Part shown: positions 1-8,046 of the stretch, piece after piece
Position numbering within the stretch: position 1 is the stretch's first letter
Layout of the letters: the number at the start of each line of letters is the position of its first letter
NCBI RefSeq assembly: GCF_016595795.1
Contig: NZ_JAENHN010000034.1
Location: forward strand, 1-40,865
DNA: 40,865 nucleotides
From: Clostridium yunnanense
GTDB lineage: Bacteria; Bacillota; Clostridia; Clostridiales; Clostridiaceae
Direction: 5' to 3'
Program-made: the position numbers and the translations under genes
Notes under the pieces: model-generated
Databases searched by the model: none
What the model was told of the DNA's origin: nothing
Seen by the model: the letters and a program-made list of their open reading frames with translations, nothing else

Positions 1-54
1 TTTTAATCATTTGAATCACCCACATAAATTTAATAATTTAAGTATAACATAAAA

Positions 55-90
55 GACCTAGAAAATTGTCTCCTGACAATTTTCTAGGTC
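55..90 (-). terminator. Strong hairpin terminator of the minus-strand operon
   Basis: A perfect 16-bp stem (GACCTAGAAAATTGTC and its complement) closes a 4-nt loop. On the minus strand it is followed by TTTTATG, and it lies about 85 nt past the stop of the membrane-protein gene, so it probably ends the three-gene operon. On the plus strand it is not followed by a T-run. Confidence 0.7.
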
Positions 91-175
91 TAATTTGCTA
101 AAAGGGACTTTTTCAGTGCCCTCGAAAACCGCTTCAGTGATTTTTTTGCGCATCTGCCTTTTCGAATGCATATCT

Positions 176-673
176 TTAATACTTTTTATTAAATCTTTTA
201 ATATAATAGGAAATTGCTACTGTTAAAGCATAGTCATATATTAAAAATACAGCTTCAGCTGCTAATATAAGCTGCCAAAGTGGAAAACTATTACTAATAT
301 TAGTTAGTAAAAAAATATTATAAAACTTATATATTACAAAGAAGCATAAACTAAAGAATAAAGTTTTTAGTATATATTCTATAACAATAATATTGATGCG
401 TTCCACAAAGTATTTAATAAATCCATAAGAACCAAAAAATATTATGTATGCAAATGCAATAGATTTATTTACTAATAATAATGCTAAAATAGAAGATGCA
501 ATATATACGAGTACTGAAGATGATATAGAAGTTGCCATAATAGATATTGGAATTATTATTGAAGCTAGGGTAACAAGAGCTAATTTATTTGTAGGTAAGA
601 TTCCAGACAAATATAAAAAAATTATTGTTAGGGCTACAAACAGCCCTCCCTTTGCAATATGGCTTGCTTTCAT
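176..673 (-). CDS. Small multi-pass membrane protein (unknown function)
   Basis: A 165-residue, very hydrophobic protein with about five predicted membrane helices, starting MKASHIAKGGLF. I place the start at 673 because AAGGAG lies 5 nt upstream of that ATG; the longer reading frame to 727 has no ribosome site. The N-terminal layout (short basic stretch, then helix) is reminiscent of ECF-transporter S components, but I see no substrate-specific motif. It is last in a minus-strand operon, 16 nt after the J-domain gene, and is followed by the terminator at 55-90. Function unknown. Confidence 0.7.
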   Translation of the reverse strand: MKASHIAKGGLFVALTIIFLYLSGILPTNKLALVTLASIIIPISIMATSISSSVLVYIASSILALLLVNKSIAFAYIIFFGSYGFIKYFVERINIIVIEYILKTLFFSLCFFVIYKFYNIFLLTNISNSFPLWQLILAAEAVFLIYDYALTVAISYYIKRFNKKY

Positions 674-689
674 ATAAACTCCTTCTTTC

Positions 690-1280
690 TTAGCAGCAAC
701 CAATAAGGTCTCCGCCAAAGCATTCACAAATTGAATCTAGACACCATAGCTGTAAACAGCAGTCAAGATTATCGTTGGTTCTTGTTGTTCTATAATAAGA
801 TTGTCTATATGAATTATTTCTTGACGATATTCTATTTAAGGTATCTCTATATTCCCCATTAGTAGGGTCTAGATTGCATGCTTGTTGAAGATAATTATAA
901 GCTGAATCCATATGGCCTTTTTGAAGCATAACTACGCCATATAAATAATTCCATTCTGCATCACGCATTCTCATATTATTTAGCTTATACTCTGCATCGG
1001 ATATTCTTCCAGAAGCTAAGTCTCTACGTATTTCAGCATAATTTGTAGAACCATTAGAAGAATAGTTGGTGTTATTACTATAGCTAGTGTTTTTTGCGTT
1101 TTTTACAAGATAATCATAAGCTTCATTTAATTCTCTCATTTTATCTTCTGCTAAATCCTTTAATGGATTATTGCCATACTGATCTGGATGATATTTTTTA
1201 GCCATTTCTCTGTAGGCTTTTTTTATCTCATCCTCTGAAGCGCCTTCCTTTATACCAAGTATTTCATAAGGATTATTCAT
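690..1280 (-). CDS. J-domain (DnaJ-like) protein with Cys-rich tail
   Basis: A 196-residue protein. Residues 1-65 are a J domain ([20 protein letters not shown]) with the HPD motif in KKYHPDQYG, which stimulates Hsp70 ATPase. A TPR-like segment follows (about 90-150, [21 protein letters not shown]), and the tail carries six cysteines (CC, C, C, C, CC pattern) near the C-terminus. It lacks the G/F region and zinc finger of true DnaJ, so it is a specialised J protein. The start at 1280 is set by GGGAGGAC 5-6 nt upstream. It overlaps the end of the DUF5685 gene by 8 nt, suggesting translational coupling. Client unknown. Confidence 0.85.
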   Translation of the reverse strand: MNNPYEILGIKEGASEDEIKKAYREMAKKYHPDQYGNNPLKDLAEDKMRELNEAYDYLVKNAKNTSYSNNTNYSSNGSTNYAEIRRDLASGRISDAEYKLNNMRMRDAEWNYLYGVVMLQKGHMDSAYNYLQQACNLDPTNGEYRDTLNRISSRNNSYRQSYYRTTRTNDNLDCCLQLWCLDSICECFGGDLIGCC

Positions 1281-2184
1281 AAAGTGTCCTCCCGTCGGTT
1301 GTATTATTAATTTCATACTTTTTAATTACTGAATCATATTTTTCCATTAAACCTAATCCGAGGATGTTATCCAGGATTTCTTTGTTTTTGGCTAAATCTA
1401 ACTCCATAAGTGAATTATAACATCGAGATGCATAGCTTAAAAGAGAAAACTCTGCTCTTGGAACTATACTTTCATAAAATTCATGAAAATTTAAGTTTTT
1501 GTCATTAAGACAACTATTGAAAACATTGAATTTTTTCTTTTCCATATCATCTTTAAGGTCATCCAAAGCATCTATTAAATAAATCCATTTTCCAAGATTA
1601 TATCCTAAATTGTATAGTATGTCTCTTAAATGCGTGGAGTCATTGATGAATTTTGAAGGGAATTTACGCATCAGCTCTCCAGTAAGATTGCCAAAGGGAT
1701 GAGCTATTTCGTCTAAGGTATATTTTGAGTAATTGTTCTCTTTTTCTGTGAGATTATTTAATTCAGTATTTATTAATTCATTGATAACTGAATATTTCTT
1801 TGAAAATAGATTTTTACTGTTAACAAAGATTAGTGACATAATTTTAGCTTTTGTACTTTTATCATCATTAATATCATCTACTAACTTATAATAGAATAAA
1901 GCTACATTTATATGTGCAGCATAATCTAAGGCTGAAGTATTCTTTGCAATTATTTTTTTTTGTGTAGGATGAAGAGCGCAGGTTATTTTCTTATAATCAG
2001 TTTCTTCTTCGATTAAAGAATTAAGTAAAATAGAAAGAAAGGTCATATCGTAATTTAGTGATAATCTAGGTATGTTACCATAAATAGATTTTATAGAATG
2101 ACATAAACCACAATAATAGGATTTGAATCTTTCATAATCTTTAACCTTAAGCTCAAGCCTACATGGTACTACATATCCAAACAA
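1273..2184 (-). CDS. DUF5685 family protein
   Basis: A 303-residue soluble protein. The N-terminus [20 protein letters not shown] and the YYCGLCHSI segment match the DUF5685 family, which is common in clostridia and often sits beside a Cys-rich J-domain gene as here. The conserved CxxC and the scattered Cys and His residues suggest a metal or redox site, but no activity is known to me. I choose the TTG at 2184 because AAGGAG lies 9 nt upstream and the family begins with FGYV; the ATG at 2241 has no ribosome site. First gene of the minus-strand operon. Confidence 0.8.
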   Translation of the reverse strand: MFGYVVPCRLELKVKDYERFKSYYCGLCHSIKSIYGNIPRLSLNYDMTFLSILLNSLIEEETDYKKITCALHPTQKKIIAKNTSALDYAAHINVALFYYKLVDDINDDKSTKAKIMSLIFVNSKNLFSKKYSVINELINTELNNLTEKENNYSKYTLDEIAHPFGNLTGELMRKFPSKFINDSTHLRDILYNLGYNLGKWIYLIDALDDLKDDMEKKKFNVFNSCLNDKNLNFHEFYESIVPRAEFSLLSYASRCYNSLMELDLAKNKEILDNILGLGLMEKYDSVIKKYEINNTTDGRTLYE

Positions 2185-2404
2185 ATATATACACTCCTTA
2201 GTTTTGAAATTAATATAAATAATTATAACAAAAAAAAGCAAAGTTAATAGGTTTTTAAGGTAAATTTTATATAGAGGCTTGAATTGCTATGCTTTTTGAT
2301 TGATAAATATTAAACAATGCACAAAATATTAGATATATAGATGAAAACTCTAGAGAAACTTTAGAAGATTATTTTTCTAATTGATCTTAGAAACTTATTA
2401 TACA

Positions 2405-2500
2405 AGGGTTCCAACTTCAACTATTAAGTTATGTATGCCTAAAATTCATAAGTGCACGATTTTCGAACATGCATAACTTAAGTTTTCGTAATGGAACCCT
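2405..2500 (+). repeat. Palindromic intergenic repeat, copy 1
   Basis: A 96-bp imperfect palindrome with terminal inverted repeats AGGGTTCC and GGAACCCT and inner arms TTAAGTTATG and CATAACTTAA. It has the same orientation as copy 3 (40685) and the opposite orientation to copy 2 (5794). It has no coding capacity and lies between a divergent gene pair. It looks like a MITE-like or REP-like mobile palindrome. Confidence 0.75.
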
Positions 2501-2629
2501 ATATACTGTATAGAAGAAGAAAAAGTAGAGCAAAATTATTGGTAGGAATTAATGTTATGATAATAAATACAAATAAATAAACTTTAGAAATATCTTTCAT
2601 TTATTATTGATACAAAGTATAAGTGTTAC

Positions 2630-2655
2630 TTGACAAAGTGCTTTTAACATATAAT
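2630..2655 (+). promoter_or_regulatory. Candidate promoter for the 114-aa protein gene
   Basis: TTGACA at 2630-2635 is a perfect -35 box. A TATAAT at 2650-2655 is a perfect -10 but only 14 nt away; at the usual 17-nt spacing the -10 would be the weaker AATTAA. It lies about 105 nt upstream of the gene at 2760. Confidence 0.4.
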
Positions 2656-2759
2656 TAAATAAAGAATATCGTCAAATTCCTTTACTACAGTATATGAAAG
2701 TGGTAAACTTAACCTTAGTAGCGGAAGTCATATATTTTATTTTAAGGAGGTACTAAAAT

Positions 2760-3104
2760 ATGGCAAAGTATAAAATCGGTGATGAGTTACTTATCATTAA
2801 TGATCCAAACGAAGAAAAAGATAAACTTAAAGAACTAACTAAATTAAGTATAGATGGTGACTATGCTCAAATTTCTTGGGGATTAAAGGTTGTTAAGGTA
2901 GAATTTGAAAAACCTTATATTACATTAACATATAGAAATGCAAATGGCGAATTAAACAAAGTATTTGCTGAGTGTCGTGATGTTGAAAACTTCGATCAAG
3001 AAAAAGTACTTGAAAAAGCATTACTTAAAGCATTCCAAAATGAAATCATAAATATAAGTGTTTCTAAAAATACAGTGCATCCAGAATGCAGATATAATAG
3101 ATAG
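2760..3104 (+). CDS. Small acidic protein, unknown function
   Basis: A 114-residue soluble protein starting MAKYKIGDELLIIND, with no membrane segment or signal peptide. A very strong ribosome site (AAGGAGGT, 7 nt before the ATG) and a TTGACA box upstream suggest high expression. The alternating hydrophobic pattern (EFEKPYITLTYRNANGEL) suggests a beta-rich fold with a C-terminal helix (FDQEKVLEKALLKAF). I do not recognise the family. It is monocistronic, with a hairpin 38 nt downstream. Confidence 0.75.
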   Translation: MAKYKIGDELLIINDPNEEKDKLKELTKLSIDGDYAQISWGLKVVKVEFEKPYITLTYRNANGELNKVFAECRDVENFDQEKVLEKALLKAFQNEIINISVSKNTVHPECRYNR

Positions 3105-3142
3105 TATTCACCTAAACAGTAAATAGTGTAATTAATATAAAT

Positions 3143-3174
3143 AAAGGGAAGATGTTATACTACATCTTCCCTTT
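3143..3174. terminator. Terminator-like hairpin
   Basis: Perfect 13-bp stem (AAAGGGAAGATGT / ACATCTTCCCTTT) with a 6-nt loop, 38 nt after the stop of the 114-aa gene. Only a short T stretch lies within the 3' arm. Confidence 0.6.
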
Positions 3175-3308
3175 GTGATATTAAATATCTTAAAGGATTT
3201 GCAAATTAATACGATATAAGTAATAATTGTATATAAATAACCAGTAAGTGTATTTTTTCTAACTGATTACAATATTACAATAAGAGTAGAGATGAATATA
3301 TAAAATAA

Positions 3309-3337
3309 AAAGGCAAAGGTTGTAACACCTTTACCTT
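3309..3337 (-). terminator. Terminator overlapping the queT stop codon
   Basis: Inverted repeat AAGGCAAAGGT / ACCTTTACCTT with one mismatch around TGTAAC. On the minus strand it is followed by a run of T and A (TTTTATTTTA). It overlaps the last codons of queT. Confidence 0.55.
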
Positions 3338-3843
3338 GTAATTTTTAGTATATTTAATATAGAACTATTTTTTAACAATCCTTTGAAAAGTATGTATCCT
3401 GCTATAGAAACTACTACAAACTCTCCAATTGCTACTGAACCGGAAGTAAGTATTAGTGGATGGATCCATAACTTTGTTTCGGGAATAAATCCTAAATAGA
3501 ATAGCTCTCCACCTACTAAAAGTCCATTTATTATTGTAGGCCACAAAGTAGCAACAAATAAGTTTTTTGTTCTGCTAATGCAAAATACAGATAGAAATGT
3601 AGCAGAAGTGCCTACTATCCAGTCAATTGGACCTAATGGGCTAGATATATTAGCTAAAAAGCATCCTAAAACCAAACCAGGTATGTACTTTTTGTCTATA
3701 AATGCTAGAAGGACTAAAACTTCTGAAAACCTAAATTGGAAAGGTCCATAACTTATATAAGATAGAGTAACTGTCATAACCACGTATATAGCAGTAATTA
3801 CAGCGGTATAAGTTAAAAATTTAATATTGGATTTTGTACTCAT
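3331..3843 (-). CDS. queT: QueT-family ECF transporter S component
   Basis: A 170-residue integral membrane protein with about five to six helices. The segments YGPFQFRFSEVLVLLAF and SSPLGPIDWIVGTSATF are typical of the QueT family, the substrate-binding subunit of an energy-coupling-factor transporter thought to import a queuosine precursor (preQ0/preQ1) using a shared EcfA/A'/T module encoded elsewhere. The ATG is preceded by AAAAGGAGG. A TATAAT box at 3899-3904 on the minus strand would give a leader of about 50 nt, a size compatible with a preQ1-I aptamer (see findings). Monocistronic. Confidence 0.85.
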   Translation of the reverse strand: MSTKSNIKFLTYTAVITAIYVVMTVTLSYISYGPFQFRFSEVLVLLAFIDKKYIPGLVLGCFLANISSPLGPIDWIVGTSATFLSVFCISRTKNLFVATLWPTIINGLLVGGELFYLGFIPETKLWIHPLILTSGSVAIGEFVVVSIAGYILFKGLLKNSSILNILKITR

Positions 3844-3898
3844 TGAAATTCCTCCTTTTTTTTAGTGGGTACAAGGATAAAACACAAAAATCTAATGT

Positions 3899-3904
3899 AT
3901 TATA
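3899..3904 (-). promoter_or_regulatory. Candidate -10 box of queT
   Basis: TATAAT on the minus strand, preceded by GA. The -35 region at 17-nt spacing is poor (TTTTAT). It implies a short leader between about 3892 and the start codon at 3843. Confidence 0.4.
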
Positions 3905-3981
3905 TCACAAATATACATATAATAAAATAAGTTTTAAAAATAGACATAATTTTGATTACATATAGAACTAGAGGAGATTAT

Positions 3982-5175
3982 ATGGAAATATTTATAGCTA
4001 GACAACCGATATTTACTAGAAGCAAAAAAGTTTTTGGGTATGAACTACTCTATAGAAATAGCTATACTAATAAGTTTGAGAATATAGATGGTGATTTAGC
4101 GACTAGGGAACTTTTATCGAATACAGCTATAATCGAACTGAGTAAACTTACTGAAGGGAAAAAAGCCTTCATAAACTTTACTAAAAATACTTTGATTGAT
4201 GAGTTACCAAAGCTTCTTCCAAAAGAGATAGTTATTGTAGAAATACTTGAGGATGTAGAATTTACAGAGGAAGTCATTGGTGCATGTAAGAATCTGAAAG
4301 CTAAGGGGTATACGATTGCAATAGATGATTTTAGTAATGAACAAGATATAAGTTCTTTAGTTGAGATTATAGATATTGTTAAAGTTGATTTTTTATTAAC
4401 CACAGAAGAAGAGCAAAAAGTAATATGTAAAAACTTAAAGAGATTGAATATTAAAGCATTGGCTGAAAAAGTAGAAACAGTAGAGGATTTTGAAAAAGCT
4501 CTAAAGGTAGGATATGACCTTTTTCAAGGATATTTCTTTAGTAGACCAAAGATAGTTACAGGTAAGCATAGTCCTATAGCTAAATCAAGTTTTATAGTGT
4601 TTATCAAAGAATTGAAAGATAGTAATTCAGATTTTGAGAGTTTAGAAAGATTTATTAGAAGAGACCCCTCATTATGTTATAAGTTAATTAAATATATTAA
4701 TTCAGCACATTTCGGTATGCCAAACAAGATTAATTCTGTAAAACAAGCAATTACATTACTCGGACCAAGAGAATTAGAAAAATGGGCTATACTAGTAAGT
4801 TTCAATATTTTTACTAACCAAGAGTATGAGGAACTATCTAAAAATGCAATGGTGAGAGCTCATTTTTGTGAGACTTTATGCAATTCTATTGACAGTAAAT
4901 TGGGAGCCTCAGCCTTTCTAGTAGGGCTTTTCTCTTATTTGGATGTTATTTTTTCAACCGATATGAAAAATTTGATGGAAGAATTGCCTATAGAAGAAGA
5001 AATAAAGAGAGCGCTTATAAAAAAGGATAATTTTCTTTATGAAATACTTAATGTGGCGATTAACTATGAAGCTATGAACGAAGATGAAATCACTAATTTT
5101 AATCAAAAGCATAATATTGAAACTTTGTCTAATATATATTTAGAATGTTTACAATGGTTAAACATAATTACATAA
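3982..5175 (+). CDS. EAL-HDOD domain protein (YuxH/CdgJ type)
   Basis: A 397-residue cytosolic signalling protein. Residues 1-200 form an EAL-like domain starting FIARQPIF and VFGYELLYR, with EILED near residue 85 where active phosphodiesterases have E-A/V-L, IDDFSN in place of DDFG, and QGYFFSRP near residue 182. Residues about 205-390 form an HDOD domain (LERFIRRDPSLCYKLIKYINS, VKQAITLLGPREL). The altered EAL motif suggests a non-catalytic c-di-GMP-related scaffold, as in family members such as CdgJ. The start at 3982 follows GAGGAG by 6 nt; the longer frame from 3952 has no ribosome site. Single gene. Confidence 0.85.
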   Translation: MEIFIARQPIFTRSKKVFGYELLYRNSYTNKFENIDGDLATRELLSNTAIIELSKLTEGKKAFINFTKNTLIDELPKLLPKEIVIVEILEDVEFTEEVIGACKNLKAKGYTIAIDDFSNEQDISSLVEIIDIVKVDFLLTTEEEQKVICKNLKRLNIKALAEKVETVEDFEKALKVGYDLFQGYFFSRPKIVTGKHSPIAKSSFIVFIKELKDSNSDFESLERFIRRDPSLCYKLIKYINSAHFGMPNKINSVKQAITLLGPRELEKWAILVSFNIFTNQEYEELSKNAMVRAHFCETLCNSIDSKLGASAFLVGLFSYLDVIFSTDMKNLMEELPIEEEIKRALIKKDNFLYEILNVAINYEAMNEDEITNFNQKHNIETLSNIYLECLQWLNIIT

Positions 5176-5295
5176 AAAAATTTAACTAAGTGAAATTGTT
5201 AACAAAATGTTTCTTTATTTTTTTGTCAAATTAAAATATAATAACTCTATAGAAAAATGGCAAAGATTATCTTAAATGTTAAAGGGGGGATAATT

Positions 5296-5511
5296 ATGGG
5301 GCAATGTCCTTTTTGGTCAAATTATAACCATGCAGTAGAGTGTGATCAGGAATGTCCTATGAAGAGTTCATCACAGGATAAAGATGAATGTGTCTTTAAT
5401 ACACATCTAACAGCAACATCACTAAAAGAAGTGACAAGGATTACAGATTTTACAGAAGAAATTGAAGAGGATTACTTTATTAAAAAATTTAAAGCTTCTT
5501 CAAGCTACTAA
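5296..5511 (+). CDS. Small Cys-containing protein, unknown function
   Basis: A 71-residue protein starting MGQCPFWSNYNHAVECDQECPM. The spacing C4, C16, C20 plus a later CVF suggests metal binding or a redox centre. I recall similar MGQCPFWS proteins in clostridia but no function. The start at 5296 is fixed by AAGGGGGG 6 nt upstream. The acidic C-terminal half (DFTEEIEEDYFIKKF) is probably helical. It has no signal peptide. Confidence 0.7.
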   Translation: MGQCPFWSNYNHAVECDQECPMKSSSQDKDECVFNTHLTATSLKEVTRITDFTEEIEEDYFIKKFKASSSY

Positions 5512-5688
5512 TTTTTTGAAGTATCGATTAAAGTTGAACATATTCAATTACATAGTATATAATTGAAAATTAATTAAAGATGTGACCGCTTAGTCTTCAA
5601 ATTATTTTGAAAACTTGTCTTATTTATGACGAGGCTTTTAAAATATGAGCTTAGTAATTAAGTGGAACATTTATAAATGTTTAACATA

Positions 5689-5793
5689 TATAAAAGGGCA
5701 TTACCTAAACTGAGGATAATTTTAAAAGCCTTCATATGTTTTGTTGAAGGCGTTTAAAAATTTAAAATACAGTATGAGGTAATGCTCTTTTAT
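5689..5793. repeat. Second long imperfect palindrome, abutting repeat copy 2
   Basis: The outer arms ATAAAAGGGCATTACC and GGTAATGCTCTTTTAT enclose an inner stem TTTTAAAAGCCTTCA / TGAAGGCGTTTAAAA. The ~105-nt region could fold into one branched hairpin. It ends exactly where the AGGGTTCC repeat (copy 2) begins. I see no other copy in this window. Confidence 0.55.
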
Positions 5794-5888
5794 AGGGTTC
5801 CATTACGAAAGCTTAAGTCATGCACGTTCTAAAATCGTACACCTATGACTCTTAGCATTGATAAAGTAATAGTTGAGCTAGCAACCCT
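5794..5888 (-). repeat. Palindromic intergenic repeat, copy 2 (inverted)
   Basis: A 95-bp copy of the AGGGTTCC element, inverted relative to copies 1 and 3. Its left half (AGGGTTCCATTACGAAA) matches the reverse complement of copy 1 almost base for base, and differences are mostly transitions. The right terminal arm is GCAACCCT, one base changed from GGAACCCT, so this copy is more decayed. Confidence 0.7.
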
Positions 5889-5953
5889 ATGCTTTTTTAT
5901 ACGGAATTATAACAAGGTAAAGTTTGCTGAAAATTATTTTTTTGTGGAAATGA

Positions 5954-5985
5954 AAAAACAGTCTAAATAGCGTTAGACTGTTTTT
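5954..5985 (-). terminator. Terminator of pncB
   Basis: Stem AAAAACAGTCTAA / TTAGACTGTTTTT with a 6-nt loop. On the minus strand it is followed by a T-run (TTTTTTCA), 11 nt past the pncB stop. Confidence 0.8.
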
Positions 5986-5996
5986 GCTGTAAAGTA

Positions 5997-7472
5997 TTAC
6001 TTGTATTGATCAGTATATTTATGTAATAAGCTTTGTTTTAAGCTCCATAAATTACTTGATAAATCTACATAATAAGTATGTGGATTCTCAAATCTTAAAA
6101 CTTCAGGCCAAAGTTTCTCTGTCTCTTCACTTGCAAAATCTTTTATTTCTAGAACAGATGGACTTTCGTAAACTTGCTTTCCTTTGTCAAATACTTGAAC
6201 CATCAAATCTTTAACATAGAAATTTGAAAGTTTCTTTCTCTTCCATGTGTATACAGGATCAAAGATCTCTAGGGTGCTGTCAGTACCTATTACTTCGTTA
6301 TTTAAAGCAATTAAATCTGCAATGGCCATATCATTATCTTTATCAAATATTCTATAAATCTTTTTAAAACCAGGATTAGTTATCTTTTCTTCATTTTCAC
6401 TTATCTTAATCTTTGGAATTATATTATCATCATCTTCGATAGCCACTAGCTTATATACACCACCGAAAACAGGTTCTGATTTAGCTGTTATAAGTCTTTC
6501 GCCAACACCAAAAGAATCTACTTTTGCACCTTGAGCTATTACATCATTTATTATGTGCTCATCAAGAGAGTTGGATATTACAATTTTGCAATCACTATAA
6601 CCAGCATTATCAAGCATTTTTCTGCATTTTTTAGTAAGATAAGTTATATCACCACTGTCAATTCTTATTCCTTTAGGTCTAAGACCTTTTGGTTTTAGTA
6701 CTTCATCAAAAACCTTTATAGCATTAGGGATACCAGATTTTAATACATTATAGGTATCTACTAAGAAAGTACAGTTTTCTGGATAAACTTCAGCCCAAGC
6801 CTTAAAAGCTTCATATTCACTTGGATAAAGTTGAACCCAAGAATGTGCCATAGTTCCTGATGCCGGTATATCAAACATTTCCTCAGCTATAGTACAAGCG
6901 GTTGAAGCACAGCCACCTATTACCGCTGCTCTTGCTCCGTAAATTGCACCATCATATCCTTGAGCTCTTCTAGAACCAAACTCCATAACTGTTCTGCCCT
7001 GAGCAGCTCTACAAATTCTGTTTGCTTTTGTAGCAATTAGAGTTTGATGATTTATAGTAAGAAGTATCATAGTTTCAATAAATTGAGCTTGGATAACTGG
7101 ACCACGTACAGTTACAAGAGGTTCATTTGGAAATACAGGGTTACCTTCTGGAACAGCCCATACATCACAACAAAAATCAAAGTTTTCAAGATAATTCAAA
7201 AACTCTTCAGCAAATATTTGTTTGCTTCTTAAGTAATCGATATCTTCCTTTGTAAATTTCAAATTGCTAAGATACTCTATAAGCTGTTCTACTCCAGCCA
7301 TTATACAGTATCCACCACCATCAGGTACTCTTCTAAAAAACATATCGAAATAAGCGATCTTATCTTTTAATCCATCTCTTAGATATCCATTTCCCATAGT
7401 AAGTTCATAAAAATCTACAAGCATTGTTAAGTTTCTTGAACTTCTCACATCGAAGTTAGTTTCTTTTGTCAT
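5997..7472 (-). CDS. pncB: Nicotinate phosphoribosyltransferase
   Basis: A 491-residue cytosolic enzyme of the NAD salvage (Preiss-Handler) pathway: nicotinate + PRPP (ATP-stimulated) gives nicotinate mononucleotide. Family marks are MLVDFYELTMGNGYL near the N-terminus, FGSRRAQGYDGA, GTMAHSW (with the conserved His), IRIDSGD and FGVGERL. Length and motif order match the long Gram-positive type. The ATG follows AAGGAG by 7 nt. A minus-strand promoter with 17-nt spacing lies at 7507-7535 and a terminator at 5954-5985, so it is a single-gene unit. Confidence 0.95.
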   Translation of the reverse strand: MTKETNFDVRSSRNLTMLVDFYELTMGNGYLRDGLKDKIAYFDMFFRRVPDGGGYCIMAGVEQLIEYLSNLKFTKEDIDYLRSKQIFAEEFLNYLENFDFCCDVWAVPEGNPVFPNEPLVTVRGPVIQAQFIETMILLTINHQTLIATKANRICRAAQGRTVMEFGSRRAQGYDGAIYGARAAVIGGCASTACTIAEEMFDIPASGTMAHSWVQLYPSEYEAFKAWAEVYPENCTFLVDTYNVLKSGIPNAIKVFDEVLKPKGLRPKGIRIDSGDITYLTKKCRKMLDNAGYSDCKIVISNSLDEHIINDVIAQGAKVDSFGVGERLITAKSEPVFGGVYKLVAIEDDDNIIPKIKISENEEKITNPGFKKIYRIFDKDNDMAIADLIALNNEVIGTDSTLEIFDPVYTWKRKKLSNFYVKDLMVQVFDKGKQVYESPSVLEIKDFASEETEKLWPEVLRFENPHTYYVDLSSNLWSLKQSLLHKYTDQYK

Positions 7473-7506
7473 AGCAAATCTCCTTTACATGAAATACCAT
7501 AAGGAT

Positions 7507-7535
7507 ATTGTAACCTTATAAATAAATTATTACAA
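7507..7535 (-). promoter_or_regulatory. Candidate promoter of pncB
   Basis: On the minus strand TTGTAA (7530-7535) and TACAAT (7507-7512) are separated by exactly 17 nt, about 35 nt upstream of the pncB start. Both boxes match the sigma-A consensus at most positions. Confidence 0.5.
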
Positions 7536-7830
7536 TATACTTAGTGATTTTTAGGCTTCATAAGGGGAAATAGCTTAAGTTTTAATTAATAATGTCAATA
7601 ATATAGAGGGAAGCACTGAAACTTGAGCGTATGATTTTTAACTATATACGAAAAGTGAAATTTTAAAGATAGCTAAACCACATTTCAGTGTTTTAAAAGG
7701 TTTTTATATATTTTTTATAAAAGGGCAGAGTATTTCAGTAATGGAAGACATATGCCAGTTTATCAAATTTAAAATAAATGTTATACTTTACTTATTTATG
7801 TGGATGAACTGCTTCATAATTAACTTTATA

Positions 7831-7870
7831 TTTTCAAAACTCCTCTCAGAACCCAGAGGAGTTTTGAAAA
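7831..7870. repeat. Perfect 16-bp inverted repeat (hairpin)
   Basis: TTTTCAAAACTCCTCT and its exact reverse complement flank the 8-nt loop CAGAACCC. No T-run follows on either strand. It lies in the 500-bp region between pncB and the helicase gene. It could be a factor-independent terminator with its U-tract inside the stem, or a structured leader element. Confidence 0.6.
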
Positions 7871-8046
7871 TAGATTTAGGGGTGAAGTGTTTCATCTGCT
7901 TAAGCGGAATAGATAATCCAGTTCTATCTAATAAAATCAAGTAATACTCGTGTTAACTGCTAATGGTAATAAGATTATGAAGGATAGATCTTATTTGGAA
8001 CTGGTTTATCTATATACATATACATTTCTAGAAAGTAGGAAATAAG

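Noticed and set aside
4062-4403. 113-codon minus-strand frame inside the EAL-HDOD gene
   Set aside because: Antisense shadow of a clear domain-bearing gene, Ser/Ile-rich and without a ribosome site.
7741-7944. 67-codon plus-strand frame between pncB and the helicase gene
   Set aside because: It has no ribosome site, runs through the perfect 16-bp hairpin at 7831-7870, and its composition is not protein-like. I treat it as leader sequence.
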